This document shows, piece after piece, positions 42,935 through 55,454 of a stretch of DNA of 64,000 bases. The first letter of the stretch is position 1, and the number at the start of each line of letters is the position of its first letter. Under the pieces are notes generated by a model. The model saw only the letters and a program-made list of their open reading frames with translations. It was not told the origin of the DNA and did no database searches. The DNA lies in assembly GCA_013399115.1 (NCBI GenBank), contig VXAA01004090.1:295812-359811 (forward strand). The letters run 5' to 3'. The position numbers were made by a program, and so were the translations under genes. Origin of the DNA: Anseranas semipalmata. Lineage: Eukaryota; Chordata; Aves; Anseriformes; Anseranatidae.

Positions 42935-45400
42935 TGGTGCTGATGAAAGGCGAGGGGTAGCGGACTGGCAGCCGGGGAGGCTTCGCTCACCAGCATGTCA
43001 CGAAGCTTGGGAAGCAGACACAGACACCTGGAAGAATTCTCTCCCATCCCTATGGGGAAGCAGGAAATTTGGGCTCGGCTGCCCCGTTACCTTTGTCCCA
43101 CGTTCTTGATGCTCACATAGAAAATATTCCTGGCACAATGGTTGCATTCACAAAATAGCACTTGATGGAAAATCCTGCAGAAAAGGACGAGGAAAACCAG
43201 GACTATCTGGGCTCTGCCACAGGTTCTTGAGCTACCCAGTGTGTTGGAGCAGAGGGGGGTTCATTTGAAGCCTTGGCTCTGCAAACAAGAAGCAGATTAC
43301 AAACTTCTTCAGTTCTGGTGCAAAGCTTGGATAGAGGGATTGTTCCCTCCATCTGTTCTTCTCATAGACAATCTGCCTTTGAAAGACATCGCTGCATAAA
43401 TCTGGAGGAAGCGTAAATGCAGGAGCACCTGAATATTGTTTAACAGATGGGAACACACATTTTTCAGGCAGAGATTTCCCTTACATTGCCCCACTTATTT
43501 CAGAGGTGTTTTTCAGGACCATTCCTGCAATGTCATGACTGCCTGGGAATAAGATGGCATCCAAGCCTGCGGTTTGTGGCTACTCGAGTTAATTTTCAGC
43601 AGCAAACTTTACTGTGTGAACACTCCTGTGACATTTCTGAAATTTGCTTTCATCTCTTTCAGTGCCTCCTTCCCTTCCAACTAAATTCACATTTTTCATC
43701 AAAGCATTTCTGGAGGATCGTTAGCTGTGAGCACTCGAAGTCACGCACTTCACCCTGGGAACAAAGCGGCTTGAGGAGTTCATCCATGCCCTTCTCTCAA
43801 AACTCCCTCTGAAGTATTCAAACAAACACGATTAAACACAAAGCCAAGTTTTGCACCCTGTGAATGCCTCTGCCCACGTGAACTTCTCCCCTCCCTCGGC
43901 AGGCAGTCCAGGAGCTGCCCTCCTGTTGACAAAGCTCTCTTGTTCTTGCACCTTTCTTCCCTGATGATCTTTAACACATTTAGTACAGTGGCTTTCAGCT
44001 TCATCAACTCAAGAACCACTACAAATTTTCAAATAGTAACATAGCCGGGCCTGTTGAATGGCAGAAAGGAAATTGCTTTTCTTTGCAACCTTTTCAAAAC
44101 TCCGTGCAAGCAGTCGGCAGACCCCGAGGACTCAACGACTGCAGAAAGCCACTGCCTCATCAAGCTGGGTACGGAGATGGCTTCAGCTAACGTCTCTGGG
44201 TGGGAGCAGGTTAGCCATCCCATTCAGCAAGCAGCAGAGCTTCCTGCAGCTACAGGAGGGAGTAAGAAGCTGCTGAAATTGCAGTGGGTGTTTGGATGTT
44301 CTTGATGGATGGGGTGCTGTTCCCTGCTGCAAAATCCCTCCTGGGGGTGAGCAGAGCCCCAGGGAGCTGCCTGCGGATGCCAGCCTGGCTCCCTCGCCTC
44401 CTGTCCAGCACAGAGGCACAGCAGATGCTGTACCGCTGACCCCAGACATTGAGAGCTGGCGAGTCTGGTCTCCAAATTCAAACAAAAACATTAAATGCTG
44501 TTTTCTTTTCTTTGCCTTCTGGCTCTGGAGCTAGTAGGTTGTGCTCAAATAACACTCACTGCTTTTATTTATTCCCCCCTAGCCACAAGAACTAGAACTT
44601 TTTCCTTTTTTTTTTTTTTTCTTTCTCAGTGTAAACAGAAAGCTGAGAGTCTTGCTGAATCACCTGTCTCCAGGAACGGCAGCTCTAAGGAAAATATCCA
44701 GTAGTGGGAAGTTTGCAATGTACACGCGAGACTTGGCAGCGCCGCCAGGAAATGGAACCAAAAGAAGACGAAATACGGCCGTGTTGGGAAGGACAGCATG
44801 AGGACGGTGTTCGAGGGGCACAGACAGCCCTGGTCGAAGGGCAGGACTCCATGGCTGTGGCTGTGTCCTGTGCCTCACGACAGGTGAATGCTGTGGGATG
44901 CCACGTCAGATGGCGATGGCAGGCAGGCAGCGAGCTCAGCCCAGCCTGGCTTCTCCACTGCAGCTGCACCTACTGTGGGAGTAAAGGGTCGTCTCTGCCA
45001 GGAGAGGCGGGCAATGCCATGGGGCATTGGACCAGCAGCATGGGGATGTGGGGACAGAAGCTGGAAAAGGGGAAGGATAGGAGGGATAAGGCTCGGAAGT
45101 GGGAGAAACACAAGCGGAACAGGCAGTGAGATGTCCACAGAGCAACCTGCATGGTTCCTCCAAGCAAGCCCAGTTGGACCTGAGCAGCCGTTTGCTGTCA
45201 CACGGACCCCCACAAAATCCAGCTACCAGAAGTCACAGCTGGAGAAGAGGGAGAAAACGTAAGAGAAAATAAGGGCACAGAAAATGGACCCCAAATTTCT
45301 CAGTTTTCATATCTCTTTCCCTTTCCCTTTCCTCTCCGTTCTTCAGTTGTCATGCTCTTTCTGGGAGAAAGTGGCTGTTGGAAAACAGAGAGAGAAGACG
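42935..45400. other. Intergenic sequence
   Basis: Mixed composition with many short frames (for example 43447-43812, plus) that lack conserved character. A poly-T run of about 14 lies at 44608-44622. No gene recognised. Confidence 0.5.
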
Positions 45401-45404
45401 ACAA

Positions 45405-45600
45405 ACACTGCTGTGGAATTATTTAACGAGCCAGAATGAATTGCATTTGAAATCATTTAAATGGGATCTGGGAGTATTTAACTGCAGCACAGGAACTTAA
45501 CAAGAGTGGGAAAGGATTTTGCACTAATTGCTGGCAATGATATACCTACGGAGAGAGAACATGCAGCAATTAGTAAGCAAGGCTGTAATTTCAGCCTAAG
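45405..45600. promoter_or_regulatory. Candidate conserved non-coding block 11
   Basis: GGAATTATTTAACGAGCC, GAATTGCATTTGAAATC, ATTTAAATGGG and GCAATTAGTAAGC lie within 190 bases, between GC-rich flanks. Confidence 0.38.
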
Positions 45601-46590
45601 GTCCCTGCCTGCCCTCGTATATGGCATGGATTATCTGGTGGAAGGAAGACAGGGGCCCTGGTCCTCAGGTGACCAGAGAAGGTAGCAGACGAGGATCTCA
45701 TTAAGAAGTCATTAACTGAGTTTTTCACATAGGAGATGGGGCTGGTCAGACCCTGCTGGCCCCTCACGCTGCCCTGCTTTGAGTCCCGACTGCACCTTCC
45801 CCAGCCTGGCACGGCTCAGATTGATACAACCCAGTGAAACTCAAAGCCCCATCCCAACCCATGCTGCGCTGCTTTGCACCCTCCTTACCTGCAGGGACTG
45901 ATCCTGCCACCAGCCTCTGCTCCAAGCCTGGATCGTGGGACCACGTGGAGTGGAGGGGACTGAGGACCAACCTGATCGTTTCTTGCTGAGCTCTCAGCAG
46001 CTCCAGGACATCTGTGGAGCTCCTGGATTTGGGAAGCAGCAGGACAAGCCCGGGGAGGTGGGTGCATGATGTGGTGTTGTTGGTGGCCTGCAGGAGGGCA
46101 GAGGTGGGGGCGTGGAGCCCTGGGCTGGGTAAGGGTCGTACAGTGATGGGGGGAGATGGGAGGAGGGCTGGGGAGAGGAGGTGGGATGAGACTGGCACAA
46201 AGGACACTTCTTCAGCTGGGATGACAAGCAGACGCCAGCAGGCTTGCACAGAAACATCTCAAATGGAGTCTGAGCTTGGGAACAAGGATCTGCCCTTCCT
46301 ACAGAAAGGCCCATACAGTCCAGACCCTATGGTCCCCCTCTGCTGAACCTGCAAACATGGGGCACAACCAATGCCCATCAGCTTGTCTGCAACCCCAAAC
46401 CCAAAAGAGCCGAGCCGCCACAGCTGCGGGTGGGACCGGCCCTGCTCACAGCCATCCCGGGAGGGTGTCCTCGCCACAGGGGGAAGCAGAAAGCCACCCG
46501 GTCTTGGCTGAGCATCTGCCACCCGTCAGCTGCACGCAGCCTCCGCCAGCCTCTGCTCATTGTTTCCCGTCTCCGTTCTCTCCCCGCGAT
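45600..46590. other. GC-rich intergenic sequence
   Basis: No gene seen. G-rich purine sequence at 46085-46195 could form G-quadruplexes on the plus strand. Confidence 0.55.
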
Positions 46591-46599
46591 GCCTCTGTC

Positions 46600-46920
46600 T
46601 TTGGTTTTTGTCTTTCAATCAGTTTTCATCTCAGTAATTCCCATTCAATGGTTAGTCCCTGATCTTTCTAATTGAGATCAGAACTTCATATAATAGGGAA
46701 GGGGGGAGGGAGACTATTTTTAATTTGCTACGTTCCCATTAATAACAAGTTCTAATTAAAAAACCTCCATCTTCCATCCTCCCAAGTTCAGAGGAAAACT
46801 CTCTGTGACTTCTGTTGGAATCTTCTCCTGATAAATTGGTACCACAGCCTCCTAGAACAGCTGGTCCTCTTTAGCAGGCATAGTAATTAATGGGAATAAT
46901 AAATGCATTCAAAGCAGGTT
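46600..46920. promoter_or_regulatory. Candidate conserved non-coding block 12
   Basis: The block contains CTAATTGAGATC, CCCATTAATAACAAG, CTAATTAAAAAACC and GTAATTAATGGGAATAATAAATG. Its right edge passes into ordinary sequence near 46,930. Confidence 0.4.
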
Positions 46921-46929
46921 TGTAACCCT

Positions 46930-48200
46930 CCTTTCTGTGCACTCAGACTTTTCTTTGCATTGCAAGAGACACACATCAACATTTCCACTTAACAAACAGG
47001 CCCGGAAGAGCTGCCTAATTCTAACAAGCCCAGGTTTCACCAGCACCTTCTGGCTTGTCACAGACCTTGGGACACGAAGGGTCCGGGGGACAGGGAGGTT
47101 CCCTCTTGGCTGGGAAGGAGGCTGATGTGCAGAGCAGGAGCCCTGCCTCGGAGCAGCTCTGCGGCTCGAGTACTCGGTGCTAGCGCTGAGCTTCACACCC
47201 CAGCCTCCGCGGGGATAAAACCCCTGCGCTCCCTGCGCTCCCTTCCGCCTGCTGGGGAAGGATCTCTGCTGTGGCAGGGCGTGCACCCGCAGCAAGGTGC
47301 ACAGGTCCCCGCAGCAGCTCCTGCAGCTCTCTGCAGAGCCACCCAGGAGCAGTGTGCTCTTGCTCAGGTGCACGGCTGGCACGGTGCAAACCCTTGCTTC
47401 TCTGAACTTGTACGGATGTTTTGGGGTGTTTGCATGCATTTACATGCCCCCGGTTCTCCTAATCACTGGCGTTTTGGCCACAGCACCGATGTCCCTCAGT
47501 GGGGATGCCCAAAGAGGCTTTGCAAGAACTGAGGACAGAGTCTTCACATGCCAACACTTCCAGTCTGGCTGGGTACTTTCAGCCCTGCCTGTGCCCGTGC
47601 TCCCGCGCGATGCTGCCCTTGCTGCCATGGCAGGGGATGCAAAAAGGGGCCACAGGGAGGGAATTTGCTTTGCCACTCATGCAAGAAGACAAGAGAGCAG
47701 GATTTTGCTTTCTCTCCAGCTCCTCCTTTTCTGTGTCCATCTCACTGCCTGGGTGTATTAGGGCGGACAGGTATCTCTGCCTTGCAATATCCATGCAGTG
47801 AGACAGAGAAAGGAAGGTGAAGAGAAGAAAAAGCAAAGGCTATGGCCACACTGTGAGCTGGGGAGGAGACCCAGGTGTCCTGCTTCCCTTTCCTGGGCAC
47901 ACAAGACCAGCACATGGGGCCAGCCCTGCTCCGAGGAGGGGCTGCATCCAACCTGGGTCTGCAGACAAAGCAGAAGCACAAGGTCCAGCAAGCTGCACAC
48001 CCTCTGCTCTCTTTGTGCAGGTCTCCATTTATACCAGCTGCTGGCTTGGGCTTCCTTGGGCGTGCAGATCAGCTGTGCTGGCGATGGATGACCTCTCCAT
48101 ATCCCCCTCACTTGCTTTTGTTCACCGCTACTGAGTTAATGGATTCATTTCAGGAGTGGCCAAACCAGGAGCCATCAGTGCAGATATCCCCGAGATGAGC
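46930..48200. other. GC-rich intergenic sequence
   Basis: Overlapping frames on both strands (for example 46909-47439, minus, and 47297-47761, plus) have no known domain and shadow each other. No gene called. Confidence 0.55.
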
Positions 48201-48204
48201 AATC

Positions 48205-48440
48205 TGTCCCGAGCACTGATTTCAATTAAAGGGTCATTAGCGTGAAATCTTATCCAGCCCAGCTCCCATTTGCCAGCAGGAGGTCCTTCTTCTCCCCGTC
48301 CCAAGCCCTGCTCTGCGGTTAGAGCGCGCTGCTCCTGCTGGAGCCCTCCCGTTTTGCTAAAACACAGCAGCTGCTGCTAATAAACAAACATATTGATCAT
48401 AGAGATATGGGCTGTCAGGGACTTAATTCATGAATGAAAT
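48205..48440. promoter_or_regulatory. Candidate conserved non-coding block 13
   Basis: It carries AATTAAAGGGTCATTA (48224-48239, also in the 30.6-kb block), the FOX-type ATAAACAAACA near 48381 and ACTTAATTCATGAATG. A GC-rich spacer separates the two halves. Confidence 0.42.
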
Positions 48441-48444
48441 GTGC

Positions 48445-49065
48445 TTAAGAGTGCCTGGTAGGCAAGGGCTCCACTTGCAGAGCTCGAGGCCAAGATGGTG
48501 CTTGGAGGTGGGAGCTGAGGAGCCTGGTGGCTGTTTAGCACCAGGATGTCACAGTCTGGGGCTGGTGAAAGGGTCTGGGGGCTGAATTTATTCATGGACA
48601 GAAAGGAACAGAGCAAATTTCCCCTTTGTTATTATATGCCATCACTGGCAGGGGGGGATGTGTTTCAGTGAAGGGCTCTGGTTCCCTCCTGCTGAGGCAT
48701 TTAGCATGATGCTCCTGGTGCATAACTGGGGCTTCTGTTCTGCCACATGCTAGCATCTGGGCAACCCAACCATTTGTAGCCATTTTAAGGAAAAAACATC
48801 AAATACCCCCAAAAGCCAATCCCTCAAGTCCTAGAGGGCTCTGAGGCTTATAGAGAAATAGGAGCAGGATGCTTGCCTGCCTGCTGGAGTTTGTGATGCC
48901 CATTGCAGGCATCAGGGATGGGACAGTGTAGCATCACTTCAGAAACTACATCCGTGCAGAGGAGGGGAAAGGAGCAGAGCTGCAAATTTCCAACTTTTCT
49001 ATTCTCCTGACAGAAAACAGTTTTTCCTGATTTGGGATCAAATTTTCTCTCCACAAGCACACAGT
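48445..49065. other. Intergenic sequence
   Basis: Ordinary mixed sequence with short frames only. No gene recognised. Confidence 0.55.
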
Positions 49066-49069
49066 AAAA

Positions 49070-49380
49070 CTCTCCCTGTGTGTGGGATCAAGACTGTGTA
49101 TATCGCTGAGATACTAATGCCTGCCATTGTTTCTAAATTGTTGTCATTGTCTAGAATCGTATCAAAACAAGGTACAATCAGCTTACAAATGGATCCCACA
49201 CAGCCAGGGGCTGTAATTACAACAGACGTATATTTGAATATAGCCTTTATAGGTGCAATAAATTACACCGAAATAACCAAGGATATAGGTTGAGCAGTAA
49301 CAGGCTTCTGTAATTTTGGTATTAGCCACACCAAACGCGGTTGCTAAAATAGACCTTAGTATTTATGGTCTTGGGATGTG
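49070..49380. promoter_or_regulatory. Candidate conserved non-coding block 14 (SOX-core cluster)
   Basis: Four ATTGT or ACAAT cores lie within 53 bases: 49126-49130, 49137-49141, 49146-49150 and 49174-49178 (reverse). Further on are CTGTAATTACAAC, GCAATAAATTACACC and CTGTAATTTTGG. A 71-codon frame at 49078-49293 covers it but has no known similarity and is likely chance in low-stop AT-rich sequence. Confidence 0.42.
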
Positions 49381-49384
49381 GAGG

Positions 49385-52300
49385 CCTTGCTGAAAGTCTG
49401 ATGAATGAACTCCCAAGGACAGGAATAGTTGTCGGTCTGAAATATTTATCAGTCTGAACTCTCCCTGCGTTTCTTGCCATGGTTTTGCTACCTCCATTTT
49501 TCTCCCCATTTTCTAGCTTTGAAGCTGAGGTTCCTTGGGCAGGAGGACATCTGGCAGCAGGAAGGGTCCCTGGGTGGGCAGGACAGCATCTCTGCATCCT
49601 CTCCCCTCCTCGTCTCACCCAGCAGGGCTGAGGGCTGGGACGAGGGGGTTGGCGTGACCCCCGCGAGATTGGTTCCCTGCAGCCTCCCCATTGAGGGGAA
49701 GCGAATCCAGTCCCAGCGATTTTATCTCTTCTCCCCGCAAGCACACGGGCAGCGACCGCTGCTTGACCCGGCTGTGGTATTCGGCTCCAGCCGAGCCGCT
49801 GTGCGGCCGGTCCCGCGTTGCCTCCTGCCCCGGGGGCCGAGTTTCGGGGCTCACCAAAGAGATTCCTGCTTCCTGCCCAGCGGGAGATGGAGGCCCGTGT
49901 CTGGATGGATTCATGCCTCCCCCAGCGTGTGTCTGGCTGCTGCTGCTGTAATACCTTTGCCGTGGGACTGCTGCATCCCTCTGGTTAAGGAGAGGTCAAA
50001 GGGAGCTCCAGGCCACACAGATAAGGAGGGTTGTCCATCATTCTGCATCTTGTTCTTCCCTTATCAACAACACCAGCCCGTTCACTGCCTCACCTCCAGT
50101 TCCTGGTGTCAGGGGTATGGACTGGGGCCTGGCAAAGATGAGCTCAGAGTCCTAACATGGTCTCCTGTTCCCTTGCGCTGCTCTCCTGGCAATGCTGCCA
50201 AATTCCCCTCTGCATCTGCCTCCCCTGGTCCCTGGCTTTTCATTTCTTGAGGAGGCTTCCCAGGACTGCAGGGAGTGTTGAGAAACCACTTCTGTCTTCC
50301 TCTCATATGAGGAGGGAAGCCTGGACACTCTGCTCATCATTGCTATGGAAGAGGAGAGGCTGTATGGTTTTACACCAGCACAGATTAACTTTTCTTGTCT
50401 CTTTCGCAAAAGCAACCCCAAATCCAGTGGAACACAATTCATTTCTGGCCCATCTTTCCATGCTGCTTTTATAATTCCATTGTGTTTTGTGACTAAAGCA
50501 TGGTTTGCAGGCCCTGAGTTGTGTATGGGACCACTGCAAAACCAGATCCCACTGCAGCCTTGGTAGCAGGTCCTTGCATGAGGGCAGGAGGGTCTTCTAA
50601 CAGGAGAAATGTAGGGTTTCATAGGGATCCGTTGCTTGGGGAAAGACTGAGGACCAGGATTTCAGGCGTCTTTTCAGAACCTGATCTCATCAACTGGGAG
50701 TTTCCAGGCTCCTGGGGTCTCCAAGTCACCCAGAGCTTGCAAGTTAATAAACGTCTAAACGTTATCTCCTGAGAGAGGGGATGACGACTCCCAGCGTTTC
50801 ACCTGCGGCAAATGCCAGCAAAGCACATTTCCTTGATGTTTCTTGAAGCTACCACTGAAAGGTCAGATCTCTCAGCGAGACGAAAAGCTCTCTTCTCCCT
50901 TCTAGCTGTTCCATCAATACTTGTTTTTCCTCTCCATTTATTTTTACCTTTCTGTTCAGAAAAACATACATAAAGAGGAAAAAAAAATGCTGCTTCCCAT
51001 GACAAGAGCTAAGCAGCTTCTACTGCCAGAGCTCAGGCCAAAGACCCCAAAACACTTTGGGGGCAATAAGGGAGACCAGGAGACCCCAGTGATGACCAGG
51101 GCAATGCAAAGACAGCTGTGAAGCTGGGGTGCAGAGGGGACACCTGATCTTCTCCAGCCAGAAACAAGGCACGGGCTTGTCCTCCACATGCTCCCTTCAG
51201 CCAGGCTGACCCCAGGAGGAAGGGCAGAAGCTGTGCATGGGGAGTAGGAAAGGTGGGAACAATGGGGAGGCGATGCTTGTAGCCCTGCTGTGAGGGAAGA
51301 AAATGGCTCTCCGGTCGTTTGGACATCTGCCACGGTGGTCACCTTTCTGGGTCAGATGGCTTCTTCTTCCAGCAGCCAACCCACAGGATTTGGGCATGGG
51401 CAGCTGGTGCTCTTCAACTAGGGGAAGGAGGCCCCACCACCTGGCGTGGGAGTAGGAGCTCTGTGGAGAGGCCTGGAGTCCTCTTTCTTGCTCATGCAGT
51501 TAATGGCTCTCCACTGAGTTAATCATGTAATACAATTCGGGGGTAATATTCCTTAACCCACTGCTGGGCCCTTCCGTGATGATTACTCCAGCTGCAGCGC
51601 ACCTCTCCTCCACCTGCTGATCCCATCCCTCCCTTCTTCCCCATCTCTGACTTATTTCTCTCTCTCTTGGTCATTATGGCCTTCATCCAAAAAAGCACTT
51701 AAACAGGTGTTTCACCAAGCAAGTAACCTGGCCCTTTCTGTGCGGTGAATCCGGAAACCCCATGCAGGAGGCATCCGGCCACCTTTGCCCTCCGCACACC
51801 TGGGGCTTTCGTGGTGTGGAAAAGCACCGTGGCTGTGGGCAGAGCAGTTAGGGAAACCCTTGGATGGCCCTCCTGACCTGCTTGCTATGCTCTGCAGTCC
51901 TGACATCTGCTTGTGTGTGCAAGAGGAAATAAATCACCAAGAGTTTCCTCCTTGGGCTTGGGGAACGTGAGCACTGCTGGCCCCGGGATGGGGCTGAGCC
52001 ATCCAGGGCAGCACTGTGCAACAGGCAGCCAAAACCTGGGCTTTTTGGAGCAGAGAGCTCTGTGTAGGGAGAAGTGGTGGTGGCAGTGGCTGCTGCCTGG
52101 CAGAGATGCGTCTGTTGTTCTGCATGGATCTTCTCACCCATCTCTCACCCATCACCAAGAACGCACAGCTTCTGCACAAAACCCATGTCCTGACATAACA
52201 TCCAAGTCAGGACAAGTGTCCAAGCCCTCCATATCAGAAAGTGTAGGACATTATGTGTGCTGCCACAGGAAAGAGGAACATCTCAGGGTGGTTTGTCACA

Positions 52301-52425
52301 GAGCTAAAAATGTCCCCCGTGTGATCAGGACCAAACCCTCTGCCTTTCACCCCAAAAGCACAGGACTCAAGGTTAGCTCCTCACACTGATGCAACGTCTC
52401 TGCTGCTCAGCTCAGTAACAAGCCG
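49385..52425. other. Intergenic sequence
   Basis: No gene recognised. CpG density is raised at about 49,610-49,860, where a 258-codon plus-strand frame (49474-50250) and several antisense frames coexist; none has domain character. A small AT-rich patch at 51515-51590 (GTTAATCATGTAATAC) may be another regulatory block. Confidence 0.5.
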
Positions 52426-52429
52426 CAGA

Positions 52430-52780
52430 TAAGACAGTGGGGCTTACATTTCAGGACTTAAATATTCAATTAATCAATGGAATATTCCATTAGTGTAATA
52501 ATCACTTGGCATCGCCTGATCTATAGGTACATCTCAGCTGGGCCTCGCAAATTGATTTCTGATGAAGTTCTAATTGACTGCACAGGCAGAAGAGGACCTG
52601 TCTAAGCATATTGAAGCGGGGCCCGTGGAGGCTCTGGCAGTACCACCTCCCCCCATGGAAGGCGGGGGGAGAGGTGTGATTTATGCCCCATTTATCACGA
52701 CAGCCTCTACCCTATCCTGTTTTATTGGTCCCAAGTGAGGCATGAGAGCTTACAGCTTTAATGCGGAAATTTGCAGGCAG
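52430..52780. promoter_or_regulatory. Candidate conserved non-coding block 15 with palindrome
   Basis: ATATTCAATTAATCAATGG leads into a perfect 16-base palindrome AATGGAATATTCCATT (52476-52491), followed by GTGTAATAATCAC, AAATTGATTTC and CTAATTGACTG. The palindrome places two GGAAT cores head to head. Confidence 0.45.
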
Positions 52781-52784
52781 CCGG

Positions 52785-53855
52785 AGACCCCCGTAAGCTG
52801 CTGACAGCTGCTTGTCACTTATGCACTAGGTGCCGGGGGGACCTTAAATCCTGAACCTCTTAATGCAGGATGCAGCCGTGGATCAGGTCGCAAGGGGAGG
52901 GCTGAGGTTTCCTCCAGTGCTCCCCACTCTCCATAGAGCCAGGCCAGCGAAGCCATGGGAGGGTTTGTCCCTGCTGACGTGGCTCAGAGCCTGTGGGGAT
53001 GGAGGTGCATGAGGGACGCAGAGGGTGACACGTGCATGTCCTTCTTTCTTGGCTATCACGGAGCCTTGCATCCTGTGTGCTGCCCTGCCTGAGCCTGGTG
53101 CTGGTCCATAAAGGCAGCAGATGCTGCAGGGACACTGTGCATGACATGTCTCCTTTGCAAAGGTGAGGGCTTTGTCAAGCAAGTTTGTGGGCATTTTAGG
53201 TTGGAACTCCAAAGGTCTCCAAAGACTTTAACATAGCTCTGCCATAAAGATTTAGGCAAACCCTGCCCCTACAGCCTGGCTGAACACTTCTCTTCCTGGG
53301 GTGGATGTTGTGGGAGAGACCTTGGGTCACAGCAAGCCCCAGGAAAGGTGTGTGATCCATCTGCAGGTACAGGCACATGGAGATCCCATGGGACAAGGAT
53401 CCCTGGTGGGACAGCGTTGTCTGCCTGGTGATGTGTGTTCTCCAGTGGAGCACCAGCTCCAGGTAGCCACACTGACAGCCCCACCTTTGCTTCTGAGACC
53501 ATTGCTTGGGACCTGCTGGCTCCTTCTGGACTCTCCTGGTGAGAAGAGGACATGATGCTGGGTCTCCAAAGCAAGTGCTGGCTCTGCTTCTCCCGCCTGC
53601 GTGGGGACCCAGTGGCTGAGCTGGGCAGGAGGAAAGTGATGGATAGTGATTTCATGCAAACTGAAAACAACAACCTCAATGAAGCCAATCAACGCGTGTG
53701 TGGCTGGCTGCTGAATTTCAAGAGAAATAGCTGCATTTTTCAAACATAGAGAAGTGACTGAAACTTCCTGTCCATCCTCTACCTGCATTAACTTAAGAGA
53801 CAGCTAGGTGCTTAAAGGTTACTTTGTAGGCAATGACTGTTCTGTAAAGGGCTAC
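52785..53855. other. Intergenic sequence
   Basis: No gene recognised; mixed composition with short frames on both strands. Confidence 0.55.
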
Positions 53856-53859
53856 TCAT

Positions 53860-54065
53860 CTCTAGCAGAGATAGCTTTTCTTTTATTGAACATCAGCCGG
53901 AGTGGCTGAAACCTGATAAAAAATCCAGAGTGATAGCTTTTTCTTTCTGTTTCCAGTGAGGAATAATAACCAGCAAAATAAAAAGGCAATTGCCTCACTG
54001 TATGCACTGCTTTAAGCAACAGCCTTGTGTGGCAGAGAATGCAGCTTAGGTAAATGCCCAATTAG
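53860..54065. promoter_or_regulatory. Candidate conserved non-coding block 16
   Basis: AT-rich sequence holds CTTTTATTGAAC, GATAAAAAATCC, GGAATAATAACC and AGGCAATTGCCT, a 12-base palindrome near 53984. Confidence 0.35.
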
Positions 54066-54069
54066 AAAG

Positions 54070-55175
54070 ATTTTGAAGGAAGGCCTTCGAATCACCATGT
54101 CTGAACACCCACCCCACACCATTTCCATCACCACTATTTCTAGCCTCATCTATTTGTTGCACAGGAAGGAGATTTAAGTGGTTGAAGCCCCACGTGTAGG
54201 CTTTAGGTGACAAAATTCTCCCTGGGACAACCAGAATCGGGTGGATAATGGCAATGTGGTTTCATGGGGTAGCCTTCCTCTGGGACATGCAGACCTGTGA
54301 GTCAGTTTGGGTTGATTCTCCTTCCTTGCAATAAGGAAGGATGCACTGGGATTTATGCAGAAGGGGTTTCTGACTCCACAAAAATGTAAATAGCAGTCTC
54401 TTCTACAAGGGGAAGGTGATTCTTCACCTCAAACCTAGGGTGACAGGCGGGGAATCAAAGCCTTTCTGTGGCTGTAGCTGCTGGTTGCTTCAGAGCAGCC
54501 TTGACTGATGAGGTTTGACTGATTCCTAGTTTGTTTGTTTTTGTTATTTTTCAAATGAGTGTTTTTAATTACTCAGTGAGCAGAGCCAGAAATACAACCC
54601 GCGACAGAAATCTAGCCAAGAGGAGCGGGGCTGCAAATGGGGGAAGCGAAGCCCATGCCTGTGGCCCAGGCAGACCTTCCCAGCCACTTCTCCTGCCACT
54701 GCCTCCACCTGAGACCTTCGCAGGAGCCCCATTTCCCACCTGGATTGGGCACCTTGGCCCACGAGCACTCCCTCTGGGAGACCTGAGAAACCTGATTCTC
54801 CTCCTGCGCCAGTTCCTAAACACGTGGTGCTATTTAGTGGCCATCCAGCTTGGTAGCAGTCTCGTTAGACTCGTATGGTATGTTCAGGCTGCCCCTTCAG
54901 GGATGCACTTTGGCTGCCCTCAAGACTGGATCTGTTGTCTGTACGTGGAGCAAACCACAGGCATAGCTTGGGCACGCTCTCCCTTGAGAGCTGAGCATCC
55001 TTGGGGAACCCTGGCCCATTCCTGGTACCCATAGCACCCACGGCTGAGGGATGGGGACGCAATGCACACCAAGAGAAGTCCTCTGAAACCCTCAGCAAAT
55101 CCTCCAGAATGAGGATTTGGCCACACTTATGAGCATTTGGTGCTTGTATCTGCTGTAGAAAAAGAAGACCCTGAT
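54070..55175. other. Intergenic sequence
   Basis: The 167-codon plus-strand frame at 54531-55034 has no recognisable domain and is opposed by frames on the other strand. No gene called. Confidence 0.5.
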
Positions 55176-55179
55176 CTTC

Positions 55180-55450
55180 AAAGCTGTCAGCCCTATTTTT
55201 ACTAGCAACATGAAGTTCAATTAAAAGTTATGTTATATCTTTCCCAAAGTGTCGTTTGCTTGTCCCTCTCTTTTTTGCAAGCTGCACGACATATGGGGCA
55301 ACCACGCTGCATGTGCTTAGAAAGCGTGTCCAGTCCTCCGTGTGTCACAGATTCCCACACAAATATGGAGGTTATTAAACAGAAGTTATTAAGTGTCATT
55401 ATTAATATGCCGGAATGTGACAGGAGAAGATTTATTTTTATGCTGGCGCC
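55180..55450. promoter_or_regulatory. Candidate conserved non-coding block 17
   Basis: The right half is dense in cores: GTTATTAA at 55371-55378 and again at 55385-55392, TCATTATTAATATGCC, and GGAATGTGACAGG, which joins a TEAD-type GGAATG to a MEIS-type TGACAG. The left half has GTTCAATTAAAAG. Confidence 0.45.
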
Positions 55451-55454
55451 TTGG

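Noticed and set aside
40731..47648. 16-base match GGGGATGCAAAAAGGG at about 40732 and 47634
   Set aside because: A single 16-base identity between low-complexity flanks is near chance expectation, and neither copy lies in a distinctive block.
49078..49293. 71-codon frame that reads like a plausible small protein
   Set aside because: It lies in AT-rich sequence with clustered transcription-factor cores; no start context, no family, no partner exon.
49474..50250. 258-codon frame, plus strand
   Set aside because: No domain character and covered by antisense frames; falls in CpG-rich background.
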